64,000 nt of DNA from Microbulbifer rhizosphaerae (GCF_014191725.1 NZ_JACHWZ010000004.1:91190-155189), one strand, 5' to 3'. Numbered from the stretch's first letter, positions 44,237-55,620 are shown. Notes: generated from the sequence alone by a model not told the origin. Made by a program: numbers and translations.

Positions 44237-45715
44237 ATGTACAATAAACTCAGAGAAGAGATCGCATTCGATGGGGTTTTGGGTGGCGGAACAGCTGGTT
44301 CCATAAAGGCTCCTCCTCCGGGGCCGCCTAGAATATCCTGGAAGAATTTGTCACCCTTCATGAATGAGAGCATGCATCTTGAGCTCAGTGAATTGGCGGA
44401 TAGATATGGTGACGTTTTTCGACTGAGGATCAAGGGCGGGGATCTGGTTGTACTTAGTGGTCTGAAAACCGTCTGGGGGGCTCTGGTTGCCCAAGAAGGG
44501 GTTTTTGATGATCGAGCGGATTTTGAGATCCTAAAGCAAGCTCCTCAGTGTCATTTTGTGGAGTTGAAAAGCGGAAGTTTCTGGAAAAAGCACAGAGAGA
44601 TCTTTGTAGAGGTTATGCATACCTACTTTTCCGGACGATGGAGTGAGGTGGAGGGCTGGTTGCAGGACGAGGCGGCTAGCCTTGTTCAGTCGATAACCCA
44701 AAAGAATGGAAATCCATTCGATCCCAACCGTTGCCTTGCTCTAGCCAACTTGAGCTTTATCCAGAGAACAATTTTTGGTCGTAGATGTAGCGAGGAAGAT
44801 AAACAGGCATTCCATGAAAATGGTGTGACTCTGATCCCCAGTGGATTCATGAACGCAACCAGCCTGGGGCGTTTATCCAGGATGTGGAGGTTGATATTTT
44901 ACTTTTTTCGCAAGAGCTCTCTGGAAGGCTTCAAGAATGGAATCAATGGCCTTAGTGGCTATATTGCCAAGAACGTCGATGAGCATCGCGAATCTTATAC
45001 TCCCAATGTTATGCGGGATATGTGCGATCATTTGTTGCACGCGGGATCTGAGCTTTCCGCTGAGGAACGTGCGACTTTCCAGTTGTATGATCAGGATATC
45101 GTCAATGGATCCCTGACGCAGGTTGCAGGGGCGGGAACAGGAGTGCCCACTTTTGCTTTGCGCTGGGTACTGCTCTACTTGGTCAAGCATCCCGATATAC
45201 AGGCCGAATTGCATCGGGAGGTGGACGCGGTGCTCTGTACTGCACCGATGATGTCTGATCGGAGCAAGATGCCCTATATGCAGGCTTTTCTGAACGAAGT
45301 GCTGCGACATGCTCCGATCACCCCATTGCCAGCGGTTTACTACCGAACCACGAGAGATACCAATGTCAATGGTTACTTTATCGAAAAAAATACTCCGGTG
45401 ATGGTTAATTACTACAGTATTGCCAGAGATCCCTCAGTATGGGAAAACCCTCATGCCTTCGACCCCGGAAGATTTCTTGATGCCGAAGGCAAGTTGCGGA
45501 AAGACCTGCAAAACAAGTTTTTTCCTTTTGGCCTGGGTGCGCGACGTTGTATCGGTGAGCATCTGGGGCGTATGCAAATGTTCCTGCTGTGCGCTCACTT
45601 GGTATACCACTTCAAATTTTCCTCCCCTCCAGAGGGAAGTGGCCATACAAAGGCGATACACGGTGTATTTATGGTTCCGGAAAGTTATCGGGTTGTGGCG
45701 ACACCGCGAAACTGA
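44237..45715 (+). CDS. Cytochrome P450 (Bmp7-like by context)
   Basis: A 492-residue P450. The heme loop FPFGLGARRCIGEH has the axial Cys438, the K-helix reads NEVLRHAP (ExxR), and the PERF-like segment is FDPGRF. The I-helix segment AGAGTGVPT (residues 297-305) lacks the acidic residue of the usual acid-alcohol pair. There is a long N-terminal part without a clear membrane anchor. In the bmp pathway Bmp7 couples bromophenols to polybrominated biphenyls and diphenyl ethers. GGGAG precedes the ATG. No ferredoxin or reductase gene is nearby, so electron partners are encoded elsewhere. Confidence 0.85.
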   Translation: MYNKLREEIAFDGVLGGGTAGSIKAPPPGPPRISWKNLSPFMNESMHLELSELADRYGDVFRLRIKGGDLVVLSGLKTVWGALVAQEGVFDDRADFEILKQAPQCHFVELKSGSFWKKHREIFVEVMHTYFSGRWSEVEGWLQDEAASLVQSITQKNGNPFDPNRCLALANLSFIQRTIFGRRCSEEDKQAFHENGVTLIPSGFMNATSLGRLSRMWRLIFYFFRKSSLEGFKNGINGLSGYIAKNVDEHRESYTPNVMRDMCDHLLHAGSELSAEERATFQLYDQDIVNGSLTQVAGAGTGVPTFALRWVLLYLVKHPDIQAELHREVDAVLCTAPMMSDRSKMPYMQAFLNEVLRHAPITPLPAVYYRTTRDTNVNGYFIEKNTPVMVNYYSIARDPSVWENPHAFDPGRFLDAEGKLRKDLQNKFFPFGLGARRCIGEHLGRMQMFLLCAHLVYHFKFSSPPEGSGHTKAIHGVFMVPESYRVVATPRN

Positions 45716-45728
45716 ATATGGATAGTAA

Positions 45729-46862
45729 ATGATGAAAGCTACGGATTTTCATGTAAATTTTTCGCGTCCGCCTGGTGACGATCGAACTCCCCTGCGCAGG
45801 TCCTCTCGAGTCCCGACAAGGGGAATCCTGCTATGGATGGTCTGGCTGGCAGCCTTCTACGCAGTCTGGGCATTCCTGGTATTTGGCCTCGACAACTGGC
45901 AGATGACAAAGGAGCACTGGCCGATGGCGCTGGCCATGGCGCTGGGCAGTTACGCCGCGGGGTCTACGCCTATGGGTGGCGGCACGGTGGGCTTCCCGGT
46001 GCTGGTGCTCCTGTTCGACACCCCGGCGAGCCTGGGGCGGGATTTCAGCTTTGCGGTGCAGGCGATCGGTATGGTGAGCGCGAGTTTTTTCCTGCTTGCC
46101 AGGCGCCAGCCATTGGCCGGCAATATGCTCAAAGGCGCCATGCTCGGATCCCTGCTGGGCACTCCCCTGGGGATTCAGTTGATCGCCCCGCTAGTACCGG
46201 AGCTGTGGATCAAGCTGGTCTTTGCGGTGGTCTGGGGTAGCTTTGGTATTTTGCACCTGTATCGCCTTCGCGAGATCACCGCCCACTCCGGCAGCGGTGG
46301 TTTGCAGCCGCGACGGGACTTCCGGATCGGCTTTGCCCTGGGGGCTGTGGCGGGAGCCACGGCGGTGTCGGTGACCGGGGTGGGGATCGATATGGTGATT
46401 TACGCCGCGCTGGTTCTGCTATGCCGAGTGGACCTGAAGATCGCTATTCCCACCTCGGTGGTGATTATGGCCTTTAACTCCGTTGTCGGCGTGGTAGTAA
46501 AGAGTGTTGGCGGTGGTTGGCACCCGGAGGTCTACGGTAACTGGCTGGCCGCCGCCCCGGTGGTGATACTGGGGGCGCCGCTGGGAGTGTTTATTGTGGC
46601 GTTGATCGACCGCAAGCTGACCCTGCTGATCGTGGCGCTGCTCTGTGTGGGCCAGTTGGTATGGACCTTTCACGCCGAGAGGGCGGCGTTGGGGTCACTG
46701 GGATTGCTGGCCTCCCTGAGCGCAGTGGCGCTTTGCCTGCTGGTTTTCGAGTGGTTGCGCAAGCTGGGAAGCCGGCTCGCGGGCGCCAGTGCGTCCCGGA
46801 CCGCCGAACAGCATCAATCTCCCGACGAGGTGCTGGACGGCGGGCTACCGCTGGCCAGTTGA
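45729..46862 (+). CDS. TauE/SafE-family permease
   Basis: A 377-residue inner-membrane protein with about eight helices in the TauE/SafE (sulfite/sulfonate exporter) pattern, with GSYAAGSTPMGGGTVGFPVLVLLF and the paired AVAGATAVSVTGVGIDMVIY. It starts 13 bases after the P450. Its first 60-100 bases are AT-rich, then composition returns to the GC-rich background, so it may be a host gene at the edge of the inserted block. The exported substrate is not known; an anion or organic acid is possible. Confidence 0.82.
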   Translation: MMKATDFHVNFSRPPGDDRTPLRRSSRVPTRGILLWMVWLAAFYAVWAFLVFGLDNWQMTKEHWPMALAMALGSYAAGSTPMGGGTVGFPVLVLLFDTPASLGRDFSFAVQAIGMVSASFFLLARRQPLAGNMLKGAMLGSLLGTPLGIQLIAPLVPELWIKLVFAVVWGSFGILHLYRLREITAHSGSGGLQPRRDFRIGFALGAVAGATAVSVTGVGIDMVIYAALVLLCRVDLKIAIPTSVVIMAFNSVVGVVVKSVGGGWHPEVYGNWLAAAPVVILGAPLGVFIVALIDRKLTLLIVALLCVGQLVWTFHAERAALGSLGLLASLSAVALCLLVFEWLRKLGSRLAGASASRTAEQHQSPDEVLDGGLPLAS

Positions 46863-46969
46863 ATGACACAGGCGAGCCTTTTACCGCCCTCACGGCGGCT
46901 TCCCCTCCTGGGGCCGCCGCGCCGAAGCTGCTCCGGCGTGACCGGCCTCGCCCTTCCCCGGAATCTGAT

Positions 46970-47674
46970 CTACTCCTTCCTACTCAGCAGTTGAACGAGG
47001 ACGTCGAGATAGTCCTCGCTGGCCGCATCGGCGGAAACCGGGGGGAATTCCAGGGTGATGCAGGGCAGTTTGCGTTCGTCGCACCAGTTGCTGAAGGAGC
47101 CGGGAGTCGGGTAGCCCACATTCTCCACCAGGGGCAGCTGCATCCGACTCGCCAGCCACTGCCCCAGGGCACTGCCCTCCGGATCCTCCACGCAGGCCAG
47201 CGGCTCGTGGATAGTCACTATCCAGGCCGGCTGCAACTGGTCGATCAACTGACACAGCGCCTGGGTCTCCGCTTCCGAACCCGCCTCGCTGCCGGTACTC
47301 AGGCGCACATCGCGCTCTTCCGCGACGCTGTTCCAGCGATAGACACTCTCCATTCCCTGCCAATTGCCGGTGGCAAAGTTGCGGTTCAGGTCCACCCCGC
47401 GGGCGTTGGCGCGAAGCCCCAGCTGGCAGCCGTCCGGGTTCACCGCCAATATCACGTGGTGGCGCAGTTGTCCCGATGGCAAGGCGCGGAGGGCGCAGGA
47501 CAGAGCGACTACTGCCGCCACTTCGTCTCCGTGGGTGCCGGCCATTACCATGCCGTGGGGATTGCCGCTCTGGGCGGGAAAGTAGAGCAGTGGGGCGCCC
47601 AGTTCGGAGCGCCCGTACTGCAGTCGGGGGTGGCAGAAGTGGCCGCGTTCGGTGCGGGGGCGCAGTGGGGCCAT
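46970..47674 (-). CDS. mpaA: Murein tripeptide amidase MpaA (M14 family)
   Basis: MpaA cleaves the gamma-D-glutamyl-diaminopimelate bond of murein peptides in the cytoplasm. The ATG at 47674 (MAPLRPRTERGHFCHP) is chosen for the AAGGGA just before it and the match with known MpaA starts; the frame is open further upstream. The 234-residue product carries the zinc motif GTHGDE, VNPDGCQLGLRANARGVDLN, RNF, the late IHEPLACVEDP and the Glu in TLEFPP. Its product L-Ala-D-Glu is the substrate of the dipeptide epimerase at 30775-31722, encoded 15 kb away. Confidence 0.93.
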   Translation of the reverse strand: MAPLRPRTERGHFCHPRLQYGRSELGAPLLYFPAQSGNPHGMVMAGTHGDEVAAVVALSCALRALPSGQLRHHVILAVNPDGCQLGLRANARGVDLNRNFATGNWQGMESVYRWNSVAEERDVRLSTGSEAGSEAETQALCQLIDQLQPAWIVTIHEPLACVEDPEGSALGQWLASRMQLPLVENVGYPTPGSFSNWCDERKLPCITLEFPPVSADAASEDYLDVLVQLLSRKE

Positions 47675-47849
47675 GGCTTCCCTTAACATTGTTTTACACT
47701 GGGCAGAGAACTTTTGCGGCGAAATCGCCACTAACTGTTTGTTGAACGCCGCCCCATTGCCCATATAACTTCTGGGCGCAATCCTCGCGGGGCGGTATCC
47801 TGAACACACTCATTGCATATTAGAAGGGATAATTAGGGGTAACAAACTT

Positions 47850-49244
47850 ATGGTTACACGCTGTACGCAGTTTTTGTTGACTCTCTGCCTCTTGATATCG
47901 GCGTCCGCCTGTGCCCGGGAGCTGCCGGAACTGACCAGTCTGATCGAACAGAACTCCCCGGCGGTGGTGAAGATAAACACCATGGAACGCAGCCGTGTGA
48001 ATGGCGGCGGCCTGCCGCCCCAGTACCAGCAGGAGATTCCGGATATCTTCCGGCACCTGCTCGAACCTCGCCGCCGCGAGCAGCGCCCGGTGGCGAGCAT
48101 GGGTTCCGGTTTCATTATCTCCAAAGACGGCTATGTGGTGACCAACAACCACGTCGTGGACGGCGCGGACGAAGTGGTCGTGACCCTGACTGACCGCCGG
48201 GAGTACGAAGCCAAAGTCATCGGTACTGACCAGCGCTCCGACCTGGCACTGCTGAAGATCGACGCCGAAGACCTGCCAACGGTCGGCTGGGGGGATTCGG
48301 ACGACCTGAAAGTGGGTGAGTGGGTGGTTGCCATCGGCTCTCCCTTCGGTCTCGACTACTCCGCCAGTGCCGGTATTATCAGCGCCATGGGCCGCAGCAT
48401 CCCCAATGAGAGCCGCGAGAACTACGTGCCCTTCATCCAGACCGACGTGGCCATCAACCCCGGCAATTCCGGTGGGCCGCTGTTTAACATGGACGGTCAG
48501 GTGGTGGGCATCAACTCCCAGATCTACACTCGCAGCGGCGGCTCCATCGGCCTGTCGTTTGCCATCCCCTCCAGCCTGGCTCGCGACGTAGTGGCGCAGC
48601 TCAGGGAGAAGGGCCGGGTGGACCGCGGCCGGCTGGGCGTGGGTATCCAGGATGTGGACCGCAACCTAGCCACGGCCATGGGGCTCGGCAAGCCGAGGGG
48701 CGCCCTGGTGGCGCAGGTGGAGGCCGGTTCGCCGGCGGCGGAGGCAGGCATTCGTGTGGGCGATATCATCACCCGCTTCGACGGCCAGAAGATCGTTGTG
48801 TTTGGCGACCTGCCCCACATCGTGGGACAGACTCCCCCCGGCAGAGAAGTGTCGGTGGAACTGATGCGCGAAGGCGAGCGCAAGAAAGTACGGGTCAAGG
48901 TGGGTGCGCTGGAAGGGGCCGAGGAAGTCCAGCAGACCTCCTCAGCCCCCTCCCCCGATGTGGGCGGTCGCCTCGGCCTTGTGACCAGCGAGATTCCCGA
49001 TACTCTCAAGCAGCGCTGGGGCGTGGACACCGGCGTCCTGGTCAAGCAGGTGGTGCCGGGCAAGCCCGGCGCCAAGGCGGGGCTGCGCAGCGGCGACATT
49101 GTGGCCCAGTTGGGATTCGATGAGGTGGAGAACATGGAAGACTACGACAAGGTGGTCAAGGAGCTGCCCGGGGGCGAACTGCTGCCAATACGCTTCTTCC
49201 GCGCAGGTCAGCCGACCTTCCGCACCATCCAGATTGATGAGTGA
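47850..49244 (+). CDS. mucD: Periplasmic serine protease MucD/DegP-like
   Basis: A 464-residue HtrA-family protease/chaperone of the periplasm. A signal peptide (LTLCLLISASACA) precedes the trypsin-like domain with His101 (NNHVVD), Asp131 (RSDLALLK) and Ser207 (GNSGGPL), followed by two PDZ domains (about 265-355 and 375-464). It degrades misfolded envelope proteins and in pseudomonads ends the algU-mucABC operon. Here the gene is separated from rseC by 19 kb but still precedes lepA. Its promoter is not clear: no good sigma-E site was found. Confidence 0.94.
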   Translation: MVTRCTQFLLTLCLLISASACARELPELTSLIEQNSPAVVKINTMERSRVNGGGLPPQYQQEIPDIFRHLLEPRRREQRPVASMGSGFIISKDGYVVTNNHVVDGADEVVVTLTDRREYEAKVIGTDQRSDLALLKIDAEDLPTVGWGDSDDLKVGEWVVAIGSPFGLDYSASAGIISAMGRSIPNESRENYVPFIQTDVAINPGNSGGPLFNMDGQVVGINSQIYTRSGGSIGLSFAIPSSLARDVVAQLREKGRVDRGRLGVGIQDVDRNLATAMGLGKPRGALVAQVEAGSPAAEAGIRVGDIITRFDGQKIVVFGDLPHIVGQTPPGREVSVELMREGERKKVRVKVGALEGAEEVQQTSSAPSPDVGGRLGLVTSEIPDTLKQRWGVDTGVLVKQVVPGKPGAKAGLRSGDIVAQLGFDEVENMEDYDKVVKELPGGELLPIRFFRAGQPTFRTIQIDE

Positions 49245-49336
49245 TCATTGATGAGTGGCCAGTGAGTGGTGATGAGCAGATGGACCTGCGTTATTTCATC
49301 CACCACTGGCCACCAACCACTCACCACTAACTACTA
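49243..49336. repeat. Intergenic inverted-repeat element (TGAGTGGTG type)
   Basis: Starting at the mucD stop, GGCCAGTGAGTGGTGATGAG is followed by CCACCACTGGCC and AACCACTCACCACTAAC, so that the right half is largely the reverse complement of the left. Similar gap-filling elements, each built from different words, occur at 51216-51300, 54261-54417 and 58490-58562. Confidence 0.65.
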
Positions 49337-49413
49337 CTTCTGATAGACTTGCGCCACGCTGCCGGCTCCGATGCTGGCTAACAAATTGATTTTGCAAGGA
49401 TTTCTACTTTCCT

Positions 49414-51215
<1,802 letters not shown>

Positions 51216-51219
<4 letters not shown>

Positions 51220-51300
51220 CCAGTAAACAATTAATCAATGATCAATTTTCTGGTCATGGATTCCTGTTTACTGTTAATTGATCGTTGTTAATTGATTATT
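51216..51300. repeat. Intergenic inverted-repeat element (GTAAACAATTAATCA type)
   Basis: The gap begins ATGACCAGTAAACAATTAAT and returns as TTTACTGTTAATTGATCGTT; AGTAAACA pairs with TGTTTACT and an outer GACCAG pairs with CTGGTC. It overlaps the last codon of lepA. Same architecture as the other gap elements, different sequence. Confidence 0.65.
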
Positions 51301-51310
51301 TGAGACCGAT

Positions 51311-52090
51311 ATGGATATTAATTTTCCACTTATCCTGCTCTGGCTGGTGGTCATCACTGGTGCTATCTGGCTGTTTGACAGCCTGTTTCTGGCCCGTCGC
51401 CGCAAGCAGAAGCGGGGCGAGGGCAAGGGCCAGGCCGCCGCGGAACCGGTAGTGGTGGAGTATGCCAAGTCCTTCTTCCCGGTGCTGGCGATCGTCTTTG
51501 TGCTGCGCTCCTTCCTGGTGGAGCCCTTCCAGATCCCCTCGGCGTCCATGTGGCCCACCCTGGAGATCGGGGATTTTATCCTGGTGAACAAATACGCCTA
51601 CGGCCTGCGCCTGCCGGTATCACGCACCAAGGTGGTGGATATCGGCGAGCCGGAGCGGGGCGATGTGATGGTATTCTTCCCGCCGCATATGAACGACACC
51701 TACTTTATCAAGCGGGTGATCGGGCTGCCGGGGGATAAAGTTCGTATCGAAAACAATGTGCTGTACATCAATGGCGAACGCGCACCCCAGGAATTGATTC
51801 AGGCGCTGCCACCGGGCGACCCGGAGCTGGAAGTGCTGTGGGAGGAGATCTATGGCCGCCGCCACCTGATGGCCAAGCGCATTCCCGCCAGCCCCTACAG
51901 CAACTATCACGGCGTGGTGCCGGAAGGGCACTACCTCATGATAGGCGACAACCGCGACAACAGCCTGGACGGCCGCGCCTGGGGTTTCGTGCCGGAGCGC
52001 GACGTGGTGGGCAAGGCCTTTGCCATCTGGATGCACTGGGACAAACTGCTGAGCCTGCCCAGCTTTAACCGGGTGGGCAGCATCGAGTAA
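51311..52090 (+). CDS. lepB: Signal peptidase I
   Basis: LepB removes signal peptides at the outer face of the inner membrane. The 259-residue product has two N-terminal transmembrane segments (residues 4-22 and about 54-72), the catalytic Ser79 in PSASMWPTL and Lys134 in YFIKRVIGLPGD, and the conserved GDNRDNSLDGRAWGFV. Length and motifs are normal. It follows lepA, and DUF4845 and rnc follow. Confidence 0.96.
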   Translation: MDINFPLILLWLVVITGAIWLFDSLFLARRRKQKRGEGKGQAAAEPVVVEYAKSFFPVLAIVFVLRSFLVEPFQIPSASMWPTLEIGDFILVNKYAYGLRLPVSRTKVVDIGEPERGDVMVFFPPHMNDTYFIKRVIGLPGDKVRIENNVLYINGERAPQELIQALPPGDPELEVLWEEIYGRRHLMAKRIPASPYSNYHGVVPEGHYLMIGDNRDNSLDGRAWGFVPERDVVGKAFAIWMHWDKLLSLPSFNRVGSIE

Positions 52091-52120
52091 AAACCGACAA
52101 TAAAAATCGAGGGCAAATCC

Positions 52121-52561
52121 ATGGGTGGGTATGACTTTTCTTCCCTTCGCAACCAGCGCGGTATGAGTTACTGGGGCTGGCTGCTTGTGGTGGCGGTATT
52201 CGGCTTTATCCTGACCTGTGTATCGAAAATGGGGCCGGCCTATATCGACGCCTACTACGTTGACGAGGGGCTCCGGAAGCTGGCGGAAAACGCTGAGCTC
52301 AGGGACATGAGCCGGGGGGAAATCAAAAAAGAGCTGGATCGCTTTTTCCTGATCAACAACGTGCGCGGTGAACCCACCAAGGCCGTAAAGATTGTTCGCG
52401 GCGCCGACAGTATGCTGGTGAGTATCGACTACGAATTGCGCCAGCCGTTGATCTACAACATCGATGTAGTGATGAGATTCGACAAGCAGCTCAACACAGC
52501 CAAGCCGGAACTCTGCTGCAAGCCGCTGGTAGACCTGGAGCAATTCAGTAAACGTGACTGA
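52121..52561 (+). CDS. DUF4845 membrane protein
   Basis: A 146-residue protein with one N-terminal transmembrane helix ([19 protein letters not shown]) and a periplasmic domain, the DUF4845 pattern found between lepB and rnc in many gammaproteobacteria. It overlaps the start of rnc by eight bases. Its function is unknown; context suggests a link with secretion or the envelope. Confidence 0.88.
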   Translation: MGGYDFSSLRNQRGMSYWGWLLVVAVFGFILTCVSKMGPAYIDAYYVDEGLRKLAENAELRDMSRGEIKKELDRFFLINNVRGEPTKAVKIVRGADSMLVSIDYELRQPLIYNIDVVMRFDKQLNTAKPELCCKPLVDLEQFSKRD

Positions 52562-53234
52562 CCTTTCACTCGAGCGCCTGTGCAAGCGGCTCGGCCATAC
52601 CTTTGAGCGCCGGGACCTGCTGGAACTGGCGCTGACCCACCGCTCCCACGGCAGCCGCAATAACGAGCGGCTGGAATTCCTCGGCGACTCCATTCTCGGC
52701 TTCACCATCGGTGCCGCCCTGTTTGAACAGTTCCCCAAGGGTCGCGAAGGCCAGCTCAGCCGCCTGCGCGCGCAGTTGGTGAGCGGGGAGACCCTGGCGC
52801 AACTGGCGCGGGAGATGGAGCTGGGCGATTGCCTGCGCCTCGGGGAGGGAGAGATGAAAAGCGGCGGCCACCGCCGCGCCTCGATACTCGCCGACGCCGT
52901 GGAGGCGCTGATCGGTGCCATCTACCTGGACGCCGGCCTGGAAGCCGCGCGCGAGCGGGTACTGGCCTGGTTCGCCCCGCGGCTGCAGAGCCTGTCCCTG
53001 GAGACCGCCAAGGACCCCAAGACACAGCTGCAGGAATGGCTGCAGGCGCGCGGGCGCCCGCTGCCGGAGTACACTGTGGCGGATATTGCCGGCGCAGAGC
53101 ACGCCCAGCGCTTTGTCGTGGAGTGCAAGGTGAGCGGCCTGAACAAACCGGTGCGCGGCGAGGCCGGCAGCCGCCGCGCGGCGGAAAAAGTCGCGGCCAC
53201 CGAAGCCTATAACCGCCTGACCGGGCGAAACTGA
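52554..53234 (+). CDS. rnc: Ribonuclease III
   Basis: RNase III cuts double-stranded RNA in rRNA and mRNA processing. The 226-residue product has the signature [14 protein letters not shown], the metal-binding [18 protein letters not shown] region, and a C-terminal dsRNA-binding domain ([20 protein letters not shown]). The start is a GTG overlapping the previous gene. era follows. Confidence 0.96.
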   Translation: MTDLSLERLCKRLGHTFERRDLLELALTHRSHGSRNNERLEFLGDSILGFTIGAALFEQFPKGREGQLSRLRAQLVSGETLAQLAREMELGDCLRLGEGEMKSGGHRRASILADAVEALIGAIYLDAGLEAARERVLAWFAPRLQSLSLETAKDPKTQLQEWLQARGRPLPEYTVADIAGAEHAQRFVVECKVSGLNKPVRGEAGSRRAAEKVAATEAYNRLTGRN

Positions 53235-53355
53235 TCCTACAATTTTGTCGGGACCCGGGTAGAGCCTAAGCCTTTGATGCGAAGCCCCCCGGTAGCAGGG
53301 CCCCCGCAGGTTTCTAGAATCAGAGACCCAGGCAAAACCTTTCGGAGAATTTTTT

Positions 53356-54258
<903 letters not shown>

Positions 54259-54260
54259 GG

Positions 54261-54417
54261 GAAGACAGAGGACAGAAAAATGCTGACTTTATTTCCTCGC
54301 ACTGGCTATTTTATTTTAGAGCCTGTTTGGAATCTTGCACAAAGCTCTCAGGGCCGCGTGAGGGGAGAGTCTGTGAAGATCTCAAACAGACCCTTAAGTC
54401 CTCAGTCCTCTGTCTTC
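54261..54417. repeat. Nested inverted-repeat element between era and recO
   Basis: A perfect 13-base outer pair, GAAGACAGAGGAC (54261-54273) and GTCCTCTGTCTTC (54405-54417), encloses an inner pair GCCTGTTTGGAATCTT/AAGATCTCAAACAGAC. The inner word recurs as AAGATTCTAAACAGAGTC after acpS (about 55596-55613). The gap contains no gene. Confidence 0.75.
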
Positions 54418-54420
54418 TGA

Positions 54421-55158
54421 ATGCAACCCGCCTATATCCTCCACTCCCGACCCTACCGGGATTCCAGCCTGATTCTGGAGCTGCTCACACCGGAATTCGG
54501 CCGCATCGGTTGTGTGGCCCGCGGCGCGCGGCGGGACAAACAGCGCCGGCGGCAGTCGCTGCAGCCTTTTGCTCCGCTGCTCGTCTCCCTGCTGGGCCGC
54601 GGCGAACTGAAAACCCTGGGCCCGGTGGAGAGCGCCGGCAGCGCGCTCTGGCTCCAGGGGCGGGCAGTGTACGCGGGGCTCTATGCCAACGAGCTGCTGG
54701 TGCGCCTGCTGGCGGTGGGGGAGGCCCAGTATGGGGTTTTCGCCTGCTATCAGACCCTGTTGCAGGGGCTGGCGGGAGTGGCTGGGGAAAGCGCTGAGCC
54801 GCTGGAATCGCCTTTGCGGCGTTTCGAACTGCAGCTGTTATACGAACTCGGCAGCTGCCCCCAGCTGGATTACTGTGCCCACAGCCAGGAACCGGTTACT
54901 GCCGACGGCAATTACCGGCTGGAAAATGAAACCGGCTTTGTGCCGGTTTTCCGGCAGGGCGGCCGGCAGGCTGTGAGTGAATTTTCCGGCGCGGATCTAC
55001 AGGCCCTGGAGTGGGCCCGGCACAGTGGTGAATTCGACCGGGCGCTGCTGGCCCCGGCGAAGCGGTTGACCCGGCTGTTGCTGGCGCCGCTGCTCGGGGA
55101 GAAGCCGCTGCAGAGCCGCGAATTGTTCAAACAGGTCTACAAAAACGATGATCGTTAG
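54421..55158 (+). CDS. recO: DNA repair protein RecO
   Basis: RecO loads RecA together with RecR on SSB-covered DNA. The 245-residue product has the N-terminal OB domain (PAYILHSRPYRDSSLILELL TPEFGRIGCVARGARRD) and a helical C-terminal part without the four-cysteine zinc motif of some homologues. It overlaps acpS by 11 bases; pdxJ, which commonly lies between, is absent. Confidence 0.93.
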   Translation: MQPAYILHSRPYRDSSLILELLTPEFGRIGCVARGARRDKQRRRQSLQPFAPLLVSLLGRGELKTLGPVESAGSALWLQGRAVYAGLYANELLVRLLAVGEAQYGVFACYQTLLQGLAGVAGESAEPLESPLRRFELQLLYELGSCPQLDYCAHSQEPVTADGNYRLENETGFVPVFRQGGRQAVSEFSGADLQALEWARHSGEFDRALLAPAKRLTRLLLAPLLGEKPLQSRELFKQVYKNDDR

Positions 55159-55534
55159 TATCGGCACGGATATCTGCAGTCTGACCCGCATCGAGGCCGC
55201 CTGGCGCCGCTTTGGCGACCGTTTCGTGGAACGGGTGCTGTCTCCGGGAGAGCGGGAGGCCTTTGCCGCACTGGCGATCCCCAACCGCGCCGCCTACCTG
55301 TGCAAGCGCTTCGCCGCCAAGGAGGCGCTGGGCAAGGCGCTGGGCACCGGGATTGGCGCGGGCATTTCCTGGCAGCATATTGAAGTGCGCCGCCGCCGGG
55401 GTGAGGCGCCGCAGGTGATCCTGAGCGGGGAGGCGCAGGCGCGCGCGCAGCGGATGGGAGTGACCAGGATTCACCTGACCCTGTCCGACGAAAAGGATTT
55501 TGCCCTGGCGTTTGTGGTTTTCGAGAACGGCTAG
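55148..55534 (+). CDS. acpS: Holo-[acyl-carrier-protein] synthase
   Basis: AcpS transfers the phosphopantetheine arm from coenzyme A to acyl carrier protein. The 128-residue product has the metal-binding SIGTDICSLTRIEAA, RFVERVLSPGE and the CKRFAAKEALGKALGTG motif. It overlaps the end of recO. It is the last gene of the lepA-to-acpS series. Confidence 0.95.
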   Translation: MIVSIGTDICSLTRIEAAWRRFGDRFVERVLSPGEREAFAALAIPNRAAYLCKRFAAKEALGKALGTGIGAGISWQHIEVRRRRGEAPQVILSGEAQARAQRMGVTRIHLTLSDEKDFALAFVVFENG

Positions 55535-55536
55535 CC

Positions 55537-55582
55537 TGGGAGCGCCGAGCCCAGCTCGGCAAGCGGGCCGCAGGCCCGCCCT
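55537..55582. repeat. Family C repeat after acpS
   Basis: GGGAGCGCCGAGCC-CA-GCTCGG followed by GCGGGCC-GCA-GGCCCGCC, the clearest copy of this element. It starts at the acpS stop and precedes the end of the convergent gacS gene. Confidence 0.75.
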
Positions 55583-55620
55583 GGAGAACTCTTCGCAAGA
55601 TTCTAAACAGAGTCTTACGC

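Noticed and set aside
47708..47735. GAACTT before mucD as a sigma-E -35 box
   Set aside because: No matching TCTGA-like -10 box lies 16-17 bases downstream, and the site falls inside or beside the divergent mpaA start.
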